A stretch of 5,704 nucleotides of DNA from Limnohabitans sp. (GTDB taxonomy: Bacteria; Planctomycetota; Phycisphaerae; Phycisphaerales; SM1A02). Below, piece by piece: positions 1-5,704 of this stretch. The stretch is from NCBI GenBank assembly GCA_030054275.1, contig JASGCF010000226.1, positions 1 to 5,704 of the forward strand, written 5' to 3'. Position 1 is the stretch's first letter, and every line of letters begins with the position of its first letter. The translations under genes were made by a program, and so were the position numbers. The notes below the pieces were generated by a model that was not told the DNA's origin, searched no databases, and saw only the letters and a list, made by a program, of their open reading frames with translations.

Positions 1-233
1 GTCGCAGGGTTCGTGGGAGAATTGAGGTGACTTTACAAAGGGTGTCGGGGCGAAGCCGGTACCGAAGCCAGCTTCCCCAAGAGGCGAAAGGCCGAAGCAT
101 GTCCGGAAATCGGCCGGATCTGCCGAATCTGCCGAAGAGCGGGCTCTGGGAGTTGGCCGGGTTCCGCAACGACAGCAGGGGCTTTACGCAGGCGAGAAGC
201 GGGGCGTCAGCTGCGGGGTGTCAGCCGCGGGCG
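1..233. other. Gene-poor leading segment
   Basis: I see no convincing gene here. The longest open frame on the plus strand (from about position 3 to 293) gives a low-complexity Arg/Ser/Gly-rich translation with no recognisable motif, and it runs antisense into the nfu-like gene, so it is probably chance. A second frame is open from position 1 to a TGA at 28-30 and could be the last nine codons of an upstream gene, but nine codons cannot be identified. The minus strand shows no continuation of a gene beyond the nfu stop. The segment contains short GC-rich inverted matches (for example GGCCG at 90-94 with CGGCC at 111-115) and two small tandem repeats listed separately. I see no tRNA, tmRNA, RNase P or SRP RNA signature. 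Confidence 0.5.
118..135. repeat. Two-copy 9-bp tandem repeat
   Basis: The 9-mer ATCTGCCGA occurs twice head to tail (118-126 and 127-135). A related GCCGAAG string also occurs just upstream, near 91-97. It lies outside any supported gene. It is most simply a small slippage duplication in non-coding DNA, with no function implied. Confidence 0.7.
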
Positions 234-248
234 TCAGCTGCGGGGTGT
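202..248. repeat. Short tandem repeat spanning the nfu stop codon
   Basis: A 20-bp string, GGGCGTCAGCTGCGGGGTGT, is present at 202-221 and again exactly at 229-248. A degenerate copy of its core, TGTCAGCCGCGGG, lies between them at 219-231. The core unit therefore repeats about three times with a 13-14 bp period. Read on the minus strand, each unit contains the sequence that ends the nfu-like gene, including a TGA. The array covers the last codons and the stop of that gene and extends about 30 bp beyond it. Confidence 0.8.
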
Positions 249-551
249 GGGCACTGCCTCGACACGGAGATCGGGGCCGAGTTCCGATCGTAGGGTGCGT
301 TCAATGCCGTGATGCAGGGTCTGGCCGGCGCTTGGGCAACCAACGCACGCACCGAGCAGCCGGATCTGCACCAAACCGCTTGGATCTGCAGTAACCAATT
401 CGATGTCGCCCCCGTCTTCCTGAATGGCGGGTCGTATGAGCGAGAGCAACCGCTCGACCCGCTGGGTGAACAGAGCCGCCTCTGTCGATACGGCCGCGTT
501 CGCGACGGGCGTCGCCTCGGGACGCGGATGGTTGTTGTGCGAAGTCGCCAC
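234..551 (-). CDS. NifU C-terminal (Nfu) domain iron-sulfur carrier
   Basis: This is a predicted 105-residue cytosolic protein of the NifU C-terminal (Nfu) family. These proteins bind a 4Fe-4S cluster between two subunits and pass it to target enzymes. The visible family features are a helical start with RVERLLSLIRPAIQEDGGDI (residues 31-50), then a beta strand, then GACVGCPSAGQTLHHGIE (67-84) with the cluster-binding CxxC at C69 and C72. The first roughly 25 residues are a polar, Ala/Pro-rich, unconserved extension. I chose the GTG at 549-551, preceded by GGAGG, because the frame's upstream ATGs (638, 665) would overlap the divergent lipoprotein gene or its ribosome-binding site and would add residues unlike the family. 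No partner scaffold (IscU or SufB) is in view. The family call is strong and the exact start less so. The stop lies inside a small tandem repeat. Confidence 0.88.
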   Translation of the reverse strand: MATSHNNHPRPEATPVANAAVSTEAALFTQRVERLLSLIRPAIQEDGGDIELVTADPSGLVQIRLLGACVGCPSAGQTLHHGIERTLRSELGPDLRVEAVPTPRS

Positions 552-554
552 GAT

Positions 555-559
555 CCTCC
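555..559 (-). promoter_or_regulatory. Probable ribosome-binding site of the nfu-like gene
   Basis: On the minus strand GGAGG stands just before the proposed GTG start at 551. The 3-nt spacing is shorter than usual, which leaves some doubt. No other in-frame start nearby has a comparable motif, so this site supports the 105-residue form over the 143-residue form. Confidence 0.5.
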
Positions 560-609
560 GATGATACGGTCCACCAAGTGGGGCATGCAATGCAGGCAGG
601 ATCTGTTCC

Positions 610-615
610 GAGGAG
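610..615 (+). promoter_or_regulatory. Ribosome-binding site fixing the lipoprotein GTG start
   Basis: GAGGAG lies 7 nt before the GTG at 623, which is ideal spacing. It decides the start: from this GTG the protein begins with a complete lipoprotein signal peptide. Confidence 0.8.
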
Positions 616-622
616 TTGAATA

Positions 623-2116
623 GTGACAGGCACAACATGGACAGAAGTCTGGCGAACCGCGCCAACGCGAATCGGGCATGCCCTCCTCGCCGGAGTACTT
701 GTTTCCGTCGCCTCGATGGTCGCTTCGTGCCGCGGCGGCCCTGAGAGCGTCCAGAACCCCGCAGAGGTGCTGAGCCGCTCTGGGCTTGCGCGCGAGCGGT
801 ACTTCGACGCGATCGACGCAGCGCGGTTGCGCGGCGTCGATGAAGCGACGAAAGCCGCGCTGCGGCGCATGGTGGCAGCGCAGGGGTACGCCCTCGATGT
901 ACGCGAACAAGCCTTTGCGTTGCTGCTTGAGACGGATCGCGCAGCGCTTGTCGAGGCGCTTGAGAACAGTTTGCCTCGACAAGGTGATGTAGCGTGGCGC
1001 GGGCGCGCCTGTGAACTCATCGGCGAAGCTCGGTTGCAGGAGTTGATTCCCACGCTCATTCGTTCATGGGCCAATCCAGCGCCAGGACTTGAAGGGAAGA
1101 GTTTCAACGAAAAGGGCGAGCGGCCAGAGCGAATGGCGATCGCTGCAATCGTTGGTGACGACCAGTTGGAAGCCGTGATCTTGCGCACCATGCGCGAGTC
1201 AAGCCCCGTCACACAAGCGAACTTGCGCGCGCGATGTTGGGAACTCTTGATGAAGAATGGCGCGCAGGATCGGCTGCGTGCGTTGCTTCAGGATCCCGAG
1301 GCGACAAAGGGCGATGCCATGCTGATCGACCTTGGGCGTATCGCTCGAGATCTTGGCGTTCTTCCCGTGACTCGCGAAGAAATTCTCTGGTCTCGTGAAC
1401 TGTGTGAGTCCAAACGCGATGGATTTATGGAGGCGGCGAAACGCGCATTGGCGCAGATGCCAGAAGCGCGACGATCCTCACTTGAAATACGCGGTATTCC
1501 TATCGCAGTTGCTGTGGCAGCGCGGCGGCCTGAACTCTTGGCAGCATCGGACGACGCCATGTACGAAGAGATTGCCGCTCGCATCAAGGCGCGACGCAAA
1601 GCATCTCCCGATTTCACTGGGTATGGCAGCGGATATGGCGAAATTCTCTATCAGCACCGAGAAAAACTCGTCTGGGCAGATCGTGCTGCGATGTTGTTGG
1701 CGCTTGATCTCTTTCAAGAAGAAGCGTTGCTTCGGCACTTGTTCGAGCAAGCGGACCGTGATCGCGAAGATCGATCGACTGAGTATGGCGGAGTCATTGC
1801 ACTCGATGCGCGTACCAATCGCGGTGCATTGCTTGAATTCGTTCCGCGATCCAAGGCGAGCGATGTGCGTTATGAAAGTCCACAAGCGCTGTTCGATGCG
1901 TTGTACACAGCACCGTTTCACTATCACAACCACACGCAAAAGTACGACAACAGCGATTACGCCGGACCGCACCTTGGTGACTTTCAATTTGCGGACAGCA
2001 CGCGTTGCAACGGTCTTGTGTTCACCTTCCTCGATTCTGATTCGATCGATATCGACTTCTATCGACACGATCAAGTTGTCGTAGATCTTGGCTGCGTTGA
2101 GCGGCCGGAAGGCTAA
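623..2116 (+). CDS. Lipoprotein with HEAT-like repeats and a possible JAB/MPN-like C-terminal domain
   Basis: A 497-residue protein I cannot assign to a named gene. The N-terminus reads as a lipoprotein signal: Arg at 11 and 16, a hydrophobic stretch at about 19-34, and the lipobox VASC with the lipidated Cys at 36. Residues about 60-280 are rich in paired amphipathic helices (Ala/Leu/Arg/Glu), including a segment about scoring changes in order and location typical of HEAT-like repeats, which usually act as protein-binding scaffolds. The last 110 residues differ: TEYGGVIALD (386-395), a histidine cluster HYHNH (433-437), AGPHLGDFQFA (447-457), then beta-rich segments ending in VVVDLG. The order E-x-GG, HxH, Asp resembles the JAB/MPN metalloprotease fold. 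The family Ser is not clearly present and the HxH-to-Asp loop is about five residues too long, so activity is uncertain. The stop abuts the M48 gene, which implies co-expression. An envelope location is inferred from the signal. Confidence 0.75.
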   Translation: MTGTTWTEVWRTAPTRIGHALLAGVLVSVASMVASCRGGPESVQNPAEVLSRSGLARERYFDAIDAARLRGVDEATKAALRRMVAAQGYALDVREQAFALLLETDRAALVEALENSLPRQGDVAWRGRACELIGEARLQELIPTLIRSWANPAPGLEGKSFNEKGERPERMAIAAIVGDDQLEAVILRTMRESSPVTQANLRARCWELLMKNGAQDRLRALLQDPEATKGDAMLIDLGRIARDLGVLPVTREEILWSRELCESKRDGFMEAAKRALAQMPEARRSSLEIRGIPIAVAVAARRPELLAASDDAMYEEIAARIKARRKASPDFTGYGSGYGEILYQHREKLVWADRAAMLLALDLFQEEALLRHLFEQADRDREDRSTEYGGVIALDARTNRGALLEFVPRSKASDVRYESPQALFDALYTAPFHYHNHTQKYDNSDYAGPHLGDFQFADSTRCNGLVFTFLDSDSIDIDFYRHDQVVVDLGCVERPEG

Positions 2117-3592
2117 ATGCAACTTCTTTTGATCGTGCAACTTTCGATTGCGATGCTGGCAGGTGAACTGTCGGGCACTTGTGCGATTGGGTTCGCGTGG
2201 TCTGTTGGATTCGCGCTGTTTGGTCCAGTGCTTGCGTTTGTTGGAGGCGTGCTCGTTGCAGCGCGCGCTGACCGACAAATGCAGAGCGGTGATGCGTATG
2301 CCGTGGACCGGATGTATGCGCAACTCGCACGATTGCGGCTTGTTGCCACACTTACTCTCTTGATCGCTGCGCTTGGTGATTTGTCGCCGAGCGTGCGCGA
2401 TGCACAGGAAGCGGCATCCGTTCGATTCGGCGGTGCTGGGCTCTTCCTTCTTGCCTGCGGTCTTGCCGCCATCATCGCAACAATTTTTGCCGCCTATCCC
2501 GTTGAGCGGCGCATTCGAGAATCGCTTCTCATGCGGCAACTTGATGGGGGTCGCACAGTTCCTAGTGCAGAAACGCGCCTTGCATGGGTGATCGCGCAAT
2601 TGCGTGTGAGCGTGCTGCCGCTTCTTGTGCCACTCGTTGTGCCGCTTCTTGGTGGAGAGATCGCACGAGCGCTGGCCATGCAGTTCGCGCCTCGTCACGA
2701 GGATCTGTGGCAAGTCATCGGTGCAGCGATCGGGGCTGTGCTTCTCTTTTTGTTGGTGCCGATTTTGGTGCCGTTTTTACTTGGTTTGCGACGCATGGCC
2801 GTTGGTGAAATGCGATCGGATCTTGAAGCGCTGTCGAAAGACGCTGGTGTTCCGGTTGGCGAGATTTGGGTTTGGCCGACAGGCGGGCTCATCGCAAACG
2901 CTGCTGTCATGGGTGTCTTCCCACGGCTTCGATGTGTGATGCTCACCGATGTGCTCCTTGAGTGCATGCCACGCGATCAGGTTCTCGCTGTGATGGCGCA
3001 TGAACTTGGTCATGTGAAACGACGACATCTGACATGGCTCATCGTTGTGGTGCTTGCGTGTTGGTCGCTTGCAGGCATGTTGGTTGATCCTCTTGTCCGA
3101 GCGAGTTTCGAGTCGCTTTCGGCCGAGTTCGCGCGCAGCGCAGGCGACACCCCTCACGGCCTGGGTGACGGCGAAGCGGACGCGCAGATCCAACTTTTGC
3201 AGTTTGCGATGCTCGCGCGCGACGGATGTATTCTCGCGCTTGGGCTTTTCTTTTTCGGATGGGTGAGTCGTCGCTTCGAGCGGCAGGCAGACACCTTTGC
3301 AGTGCAAATCCTCAGTGCACGCTCGGGGCGGCGCGATGCAACGCCCGAATCTGTTGAAGCGATGGTCGGTGCGCTTGGATCTGTCGCGTGGCTCAATCAT
3401 GTCCCGCGTGACCGTTCAAGTTGGCGACACGGTTCGATCCAGTGGAGACAGAATTATTTGCACACGCTGCGTGGTCGCGCGCACGACGGTGTCTGGGTCG
3501 ACCAACTTGTTGTGCTTCTCAAGTGGATCGCATGCGCCCTCGTTGTGAGCGCGGTGCTCATGACCGTGGTGTGGGATGGAGTCACGCTATGA
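2117..3592 (+). CDS. Multi-pass membrane M48 family zinc metalloprotease
   Basis: A 491-residue integral membrane protease of the M48 (Ste24/HtpX) family. These enzymes cleave membrane or misfolded envelope proteins, with the active site near the membrane. The zinc site is clear: HELGH at 295-299 (ligands H295 and H299, base E296) and, 89 residues on from H299, the downstream glutamate E388 in SRRFERQAD (384-392), a family hallmark. Upstream conserved elements include GEIWVWPTGG (248-257), ANAAVMG (260-266) and the DQVLAVMAHE helix. Hydrophobic segments suitable for membrane spans lie at about 23-48, 73-88, 107-126, 162-180, 200-223, 305-325, 366-382 and 467-486. The long multi-span region before the catalytic domain recalls Ste24-type architecture more than HtpX, which is shorter (about 290 residues). 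The start is the ATG directly after the lipoprotein's TAA, with GGAAGG at 2107-2112 in front. The substrate is unknown. The stop overlaps the dapF start. Confidence 0.92.
   Translation: MQLLLIVQLSIAMLAGELSGTCAIGFAWSVGFALFGPVLAFVGGVLVAARADRQMQSGDAYAVDRMYAQLARLRLVATLTLLIAALGDLSPSVRDAQEAASVRFGGAGLFLLACGLAAIIATIFAAYPVERRIRESLLMRQLDGGRTVPSAETRLAWVIAQLRVSVLPLLVPLVVPLLGGEIARALAMQFAPRHEDLWQVIGAAIGAVLLFLLVPILVPFLLGLRRMAVGEMRSDLEALSKDAGVPVGEIWVWPTGGLIANAAVMGVFPRLRCVMLTDVLLECMPRDQVLAVMAHELGHVKRRHLTWLIVVVLACWSLAGMLVDPLVRASFESLSAEFARSAGDTPHGLGDGEADAQIQLLQFAMLARDGCILALGLFFFGWVSRRFERQADTFAVQILSARSGRRDATPESVEAMVGALGSVAWLNHVPRDRSSWRHGSIQWRQNYLHTLRGRAHDGVWVDQLVVLLKWIACALVVSAVLMTVVWDGVTL
3578..3581 (+). promoter_or_regulatory. 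Ribosome-binding site of dapF within the M48 gene
   Basis: GGAG ends 7 nt before the ATG at 3589, inside the last codons of the M48 gene. It favours that ATG, which overlaps the M48 stop as ATGA, over the in-frame ATG at 3616. Confidence 0.65.
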
Positions 3593-4566
3593 GTGTCGAT
3601 CGATACACTCGCGTGATGCGATTCACGAAGATGCACGGTATTGGAAACGACTATGTCTACATCGATGGACGCGACGCAAACGACGCGGACTTTTCGCGTA
3701 TCGCGCGCTTGGTGAGTGATCGCCATGTTGCCATCGGGAGTGATGGATTGATCGCGGTCTGTCGGCCGAGTGTTGTCGATGCAGATGTACGAATGCGCAT
3801 GTTCAACGCAGATGGCAGCGAAGGCGAAATGTGCGGAAATGGCCTGCGTTGCGTGGTGAAATACGCGGTTGATCGTGGGTTTGCGAGCGCGAATCCGTTG
3901 CGCGTTGAAACTGGTCGCGGTGTATTGACTGTCTCATGGCAGCGCGGCCTTGATGGACGCGTCGCCACAGCAACCGTCGAGATGGGTGCGCCGATTTTGA
4001 CCCATCGCGCGATTCCCGCGGGTATCGATGGAGTATCGCTAGACGCGTTGGTGGTGGGGCATAGGGTTGATCTCACGCGGTGGGGCGACCAGCCATGGTG
4101 GCGCGAAGCCCGCGTGGAGGAGCATGTGACGCTCGTCTCGATGGGGAATCCGCATGTCATCCTTTGTTGCGAAGATCCATCGCGTGTGCCGCTTGAAATT
4201 GTTGGCCCGCGTATCGAGCGTGATCCTTGGTTTCCGGCGCGCATCAATGTGCACTTTGTGCGATATGGACCGCGGCTCGGTGAAGCCGTCATGCGAACTT
4301 GGGAGCGCGGTTCTGGAATCACTCTTGCGTGTGGAACAGGTGCGAGTGCTGTTTGTGTTGCTGGTGTCTTGCTTGATCGCTGCGCACCGCAGCTTCATGT
4401 GCAACTTCCGGGTGGACCGCTTGCATTGTGTTGGGACGGCGATGCGCATCACTCCGATGTGAGTGTGCGCATGACTGGACCTGCAACCTTTGTCTTCGAC
4501 GGTGAAGTTGATCTCGAGGCACTGGCCGCCTCTCAGCCTTGGTTGACTGGAGCTTCGCATGTCTAG
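3589..4566 (+). CDS. dapF: Diaminopimelate epimerase
   Basis: DapF interconverts LL- and meso-diaminopimelate in the cytosol without a cofactor, using two cysteines as acid and base. It supplies meso-DAP for peptidoglycan and for lysine. The 325-residue product shows the family signatures: FTKMHGIGNDYVYID (12-26), FNADGSEGEMCGNGLRC (72-88) with catalytic C82, SMGNPHVI (184-191) with H189, and TWERGSGITLACGTGASA (237-254) with E239 and the second catalytic C248. It is longer than the 274-residue E. coli enzyme. Much of the excess is an inserted stretch at about 148-180 rich in Trp and Arg, just before the NPH motif. The start is the ATG of an ATGA overlap with the M48 stop, backed by a GGAG site. 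An ATG nine codons later would give a more conventional MRFTKMHG N-terminus. Its tail overlaps the M20 gene by 8 bp. All key residues are intact, so it should be active. Confidence 0.97.
   Translation: MSVDRYTRVMRFTKMHGIGNDYVYIDGRDANDADFSRIARLVSDRHVAIGSDGLIAVCRPSVVDADVRMRMFNADGSEGEMCGNGLRCVVKYAVDRGFASANPLRVETGRGVLTVSWQRGLDGRVATATVEMGAPILTHRAIPAGIDGVSLDALVVGHRVDLTRWGDQPWWREARVEEHVTLVSMGNPHVILCCEDPSRVPLEIVGPRIERDPWFPARINVHFVRYGPRLGEAVMRTWERGSGITLACGTGASAVCVAGVLLDRCAPQLHVQLPGGPLALCWDGDAHHSDVSVRMTGPATFVFDGEVDLEALAASQPWLTGASHV
4549..4552 (+). promoter_or_regulatory. Ribosome-binding site of the M20 gene within dapF
   Basis: GGAG lies 6 nt before the ATG at 4559, inside the end of dapF. It fixes the start and suggests translational coupling across the 8-bp overlap. 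Confidence 0.65.
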
Positions 4567-5704
4567 CGCGCTTTCAAATGACGAACTGCGCCTCGTGTCT
4601 TGGATTGGTGCGCATCGCGAAGCGATGGAGCGTGATCTCGCGCAGTTTGTTGCCATTCCAACGGGCACAGGTCATGAGACTGGGCTTGCGGAATTTCGCG
4701 CGATGATGCGCGCGAGACTTGCTGCATTTGGCGCAGAAATCGATGAAATTGCTGGGGACCCGCGGCCATCATGGATTGTGCAGCCAGGTCAGCGAGCAGA
4801 TGCGGCTCCGCCGATTTCACTGCGCGCTGTGGCGCGTCACCGCAAGGGACGCCCCGTACTTGTGACGGGTCACCTCGACACGGTGCATGACCCGTTCGGC
4901 GCATTCCAGACACTCACGCATGAGACTTCAAGTCGCGCGATTGGCCCTGGCGCGATCGACATGAAGGGCGGGCTTGTCGTCATGCTCTACGCGTTGCAAG
5001 CGCTGGCGACTGAGCAAATTCCTGTGGCTTGGACTGTCTTACTCAACTCTGATGAGGAGACTGGGAGTTTGCACAGCCAGCGAGCGATTCGTGCAGAGGC
5101 GCGTGCGTGTGCCGCGGCGGGAGGAATTGGCTTCGCGATGGAGCCTGCGCTCCCAGATGGTTCGCTGGTGCTTGAGCGGCTCGGGTCGTGCACATTCCGC
5201 ATCGAGTGCGAAGGTCGCGCCGTGCACGCGGGACGCGACTTTGCGAGTGGCGTCAGCGCCGTCCATGCCTTGGCGACGAAGATCCTCGACGCAGCCAAGC
5301 TTGTTGATCTTGAGCAGGGCACTGTGGTCAACATCGGGCCGCTCGAGGGTGGGAAGGCGACCAATATCGTGGCGGATCGTGCGCGAGGTTGGGGGAACGC
5401 GCGATTCCGCGACGCAGCGCGGGAGGACGAACTCAAGCGCGGGCTCTTCGCGCTTGCGACCGCGCCCGACGCGGCGCTTCCACGAACCCGCCTTGAGTAT
5501 GAGTCGAATCGCCCTGCGAAACCCGAGATCCCGGCGGTGCGCGCACTCGCTGAGGAGGTTCGTGCCATCGGGCTCGCCCTTGGCCAGACTGTCGGGTTCG
5601 GCAAGTCGGGTGGCGTATCGGATGGCAATCTGATGCAGGCCGAGGGCTTGCCGACAATCGACACGATGGGCCCTGTTGGGGGAAATCTTCACCGGACCGA
5701 CGAG
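4559..5704 (+). CDS. M20 family zinc peptidase, carboxypeptidase G2-like, truncated by the window edge
   Basis: The first 382 residues of an M20 (ArgE/DapE/ACY1/CPG2) di-zinc amidohydrolase, open to the window edge. By family analogy the metal site is complete: H105 in GHLDTVHD with D107 behind it, bridging D134 in GAIDMKGG, general base E166 and ligand E167 in NSDEETGS, E195 in AMEPA, and the final His H378 in GPVGGNLHRTDE. The order and spacing closely follow carboxypeptidase G2 (415 residues), so only about 15-40 residues should be missing. The dimerisation or lid domain sits in between (about residues 205-315) and starts with a hydrophobic strand before EGRAVHAGRD. There is no signal peptide, so it is likely cytosolic. 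The family releases amino acids from N-acyl or peptide amides, and the substrate here is not readable. The dapF neighbour invites a DapE (succinyl-DAP desuccinylase) reading, but the GPVGGN-H motif is more CPG2-like. Confidence 0.92.
   Translation, partial: MSSALSNDELRLVSWIGAHREAMERDLAQFVAIPTGTGHETGLAEFRAMMRARLAAFGAEIDEIAGDPRPSWIVQPGQRADAAPPISLRAVARHRKGRPVLVTGHLDTVHDPFGAFQTLTHETSSRAIGPGAIDMKGGLVVMLYALQALATEQIPVAWTVLLNSDEETGSLHSQRAIRAEARACAAAGGIGFAMEPALPDGSLVLERLGSCTFRIECEGRAVHAGRDFASGVSAVHALATKILDAAKLVDLEQGTVVNIGPLEGGKATNIVADRARGWGNARFRDAAREDELKRGLFALATAPDAALPRTRLEYESNRPAKPEIPAVRALAEEVRAIGLALGQTVGFGKSGGVSDGNLMQAEGLPTIDTMGPVGGNLHRTDE

Larger units (their letters stand above)
552..622. promoter_or_regulatory. 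Divergent intergenic region, likely carrying promoters
   Basis: This 71-bp gap separates two divergently oriented starts, so promoters for the nfu-like gene and the four-gene plus-strand cluster should lie here or just inside the opposing genes. On the minus strand TATCAT (a 5-of-6 match to the -10 consensus) lies 18 bp after TTGCAT. It is so close to the GTG that transcription from it would make a nearly leaderless mRNA and bypass the GGAGG. I see no strong sigma-70 promoter on the plus strand. The stretch GCATGCAATGC (near 582-592) contains a small palindrome, but I cannot call it an operator. Confidence 0.35.

Noticed and set aside
85..115. A possible rho-independent terminator (GGCCG with CGGCC)
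   Set aside because: The stem is only 5 bp with a 16-nt loop and no following T-run on either strand.
27..293. An 88-codon plus-strand open frame at the left edge
   Set aside because: Its translation is low complexity, includes the small tandem repeat, and overlaps the end of the nfu-like gene antisense. No homology signature is visible.
301..1212. A 303-codon minus-strand open frame overlapping nfu and the lipoprotein gene
   Set aside because: It is in a different frame from the Nfu domain, is Ser/Arg/Ala-rich without motifs, and is opposed by two supported genes.
1478..2713. A 411-codon open frame on the minus strand
   Set aside because: It lies antisense across the lipoprotein and M48 genes, which both have clear family or signal features and ribosome-binding sites. 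Its translation has a disordered, Arg/Cys/His-rich composition with no motif, as expected from a shadow frame.
3421..3588. A 56-codon N-terminal extension of dapF from an earlier ATG
   Set aside because: It runs in another frame inside the end of the M48 gene, and the ATG at 3589 has a well-placed GGAG and overlaps the M48 stop as ATGA. DapF proteins start close to the MRFTKMHG motif.
4974..5633. A 219-codon plus-strand open frame within the M20 gene
   Set aside because: It is an alternative frame of a gene with a complete set of M20 metal ligands. Its Arg/Ser-rich translation has no recognisable domain.

Overview
The window is 5.7 kb of bacterial DNA that looks chromosomal. It carries no rRNA or tRNA gene, transposase, integrase or CRISPR array that I can see. 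Moderately high GC, Shine-Dalgarno-led starts, a lipoprotein joining helical repeats to an unusual C-terminal domain, and a DapF longer than the E. coli enzyme suggest a Gram-negative-type organism that makes diaminopimelate peptidoglycan. A planctomycete of the Phycisphaerae type is my best guess. That placement is inference, not something the sequence proves.

Layout. Positions 1-233 hold no gene I can support, only two short tandem repeats. At 234-551 on the minus strand is a small NifU C-terminal (Nfu) type iron-sulfur carrier with its CxxC motif. A 71-bp gap (552-622) separates its proposed GTG start from the divergent GTG start of the first plus-strand gene. Four plus-strand genes then follow with no gaps: a lipoprotein with helical repeats and a possible JAB/MPN-like C-terminal domain (623-2116), a multi-pass M48 zinc metalloprotease (2117-3592), diaminopimelate epimerase dapF (3589-4566), and an M20 zinc peptidase related to carboxypeptidase G2 (4559 to the window edge, lacking only a short C-terminus).

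The plus-strand genes look like one operon. Stop and start codons are adjacent (TAA-ATG), overlap as ATGA, or overlap by 8 bp, and the downstream starts have purine-rich ribosome-binding sites inside the preceding gene. DapF makes meso-diaminopimelate for lysine and peptidoglycan. The lipoprotein and the M48 protease point to the cell envelope. The M20 enzyme probably cleaves an amide-linked amino acid or peptide. A shared envelope or peptide-turnover role is plausible but rests on gene order alone. The points most worth following up are the lipoprotein's C-terminal domain and the meaning of this four-gene arrangement.
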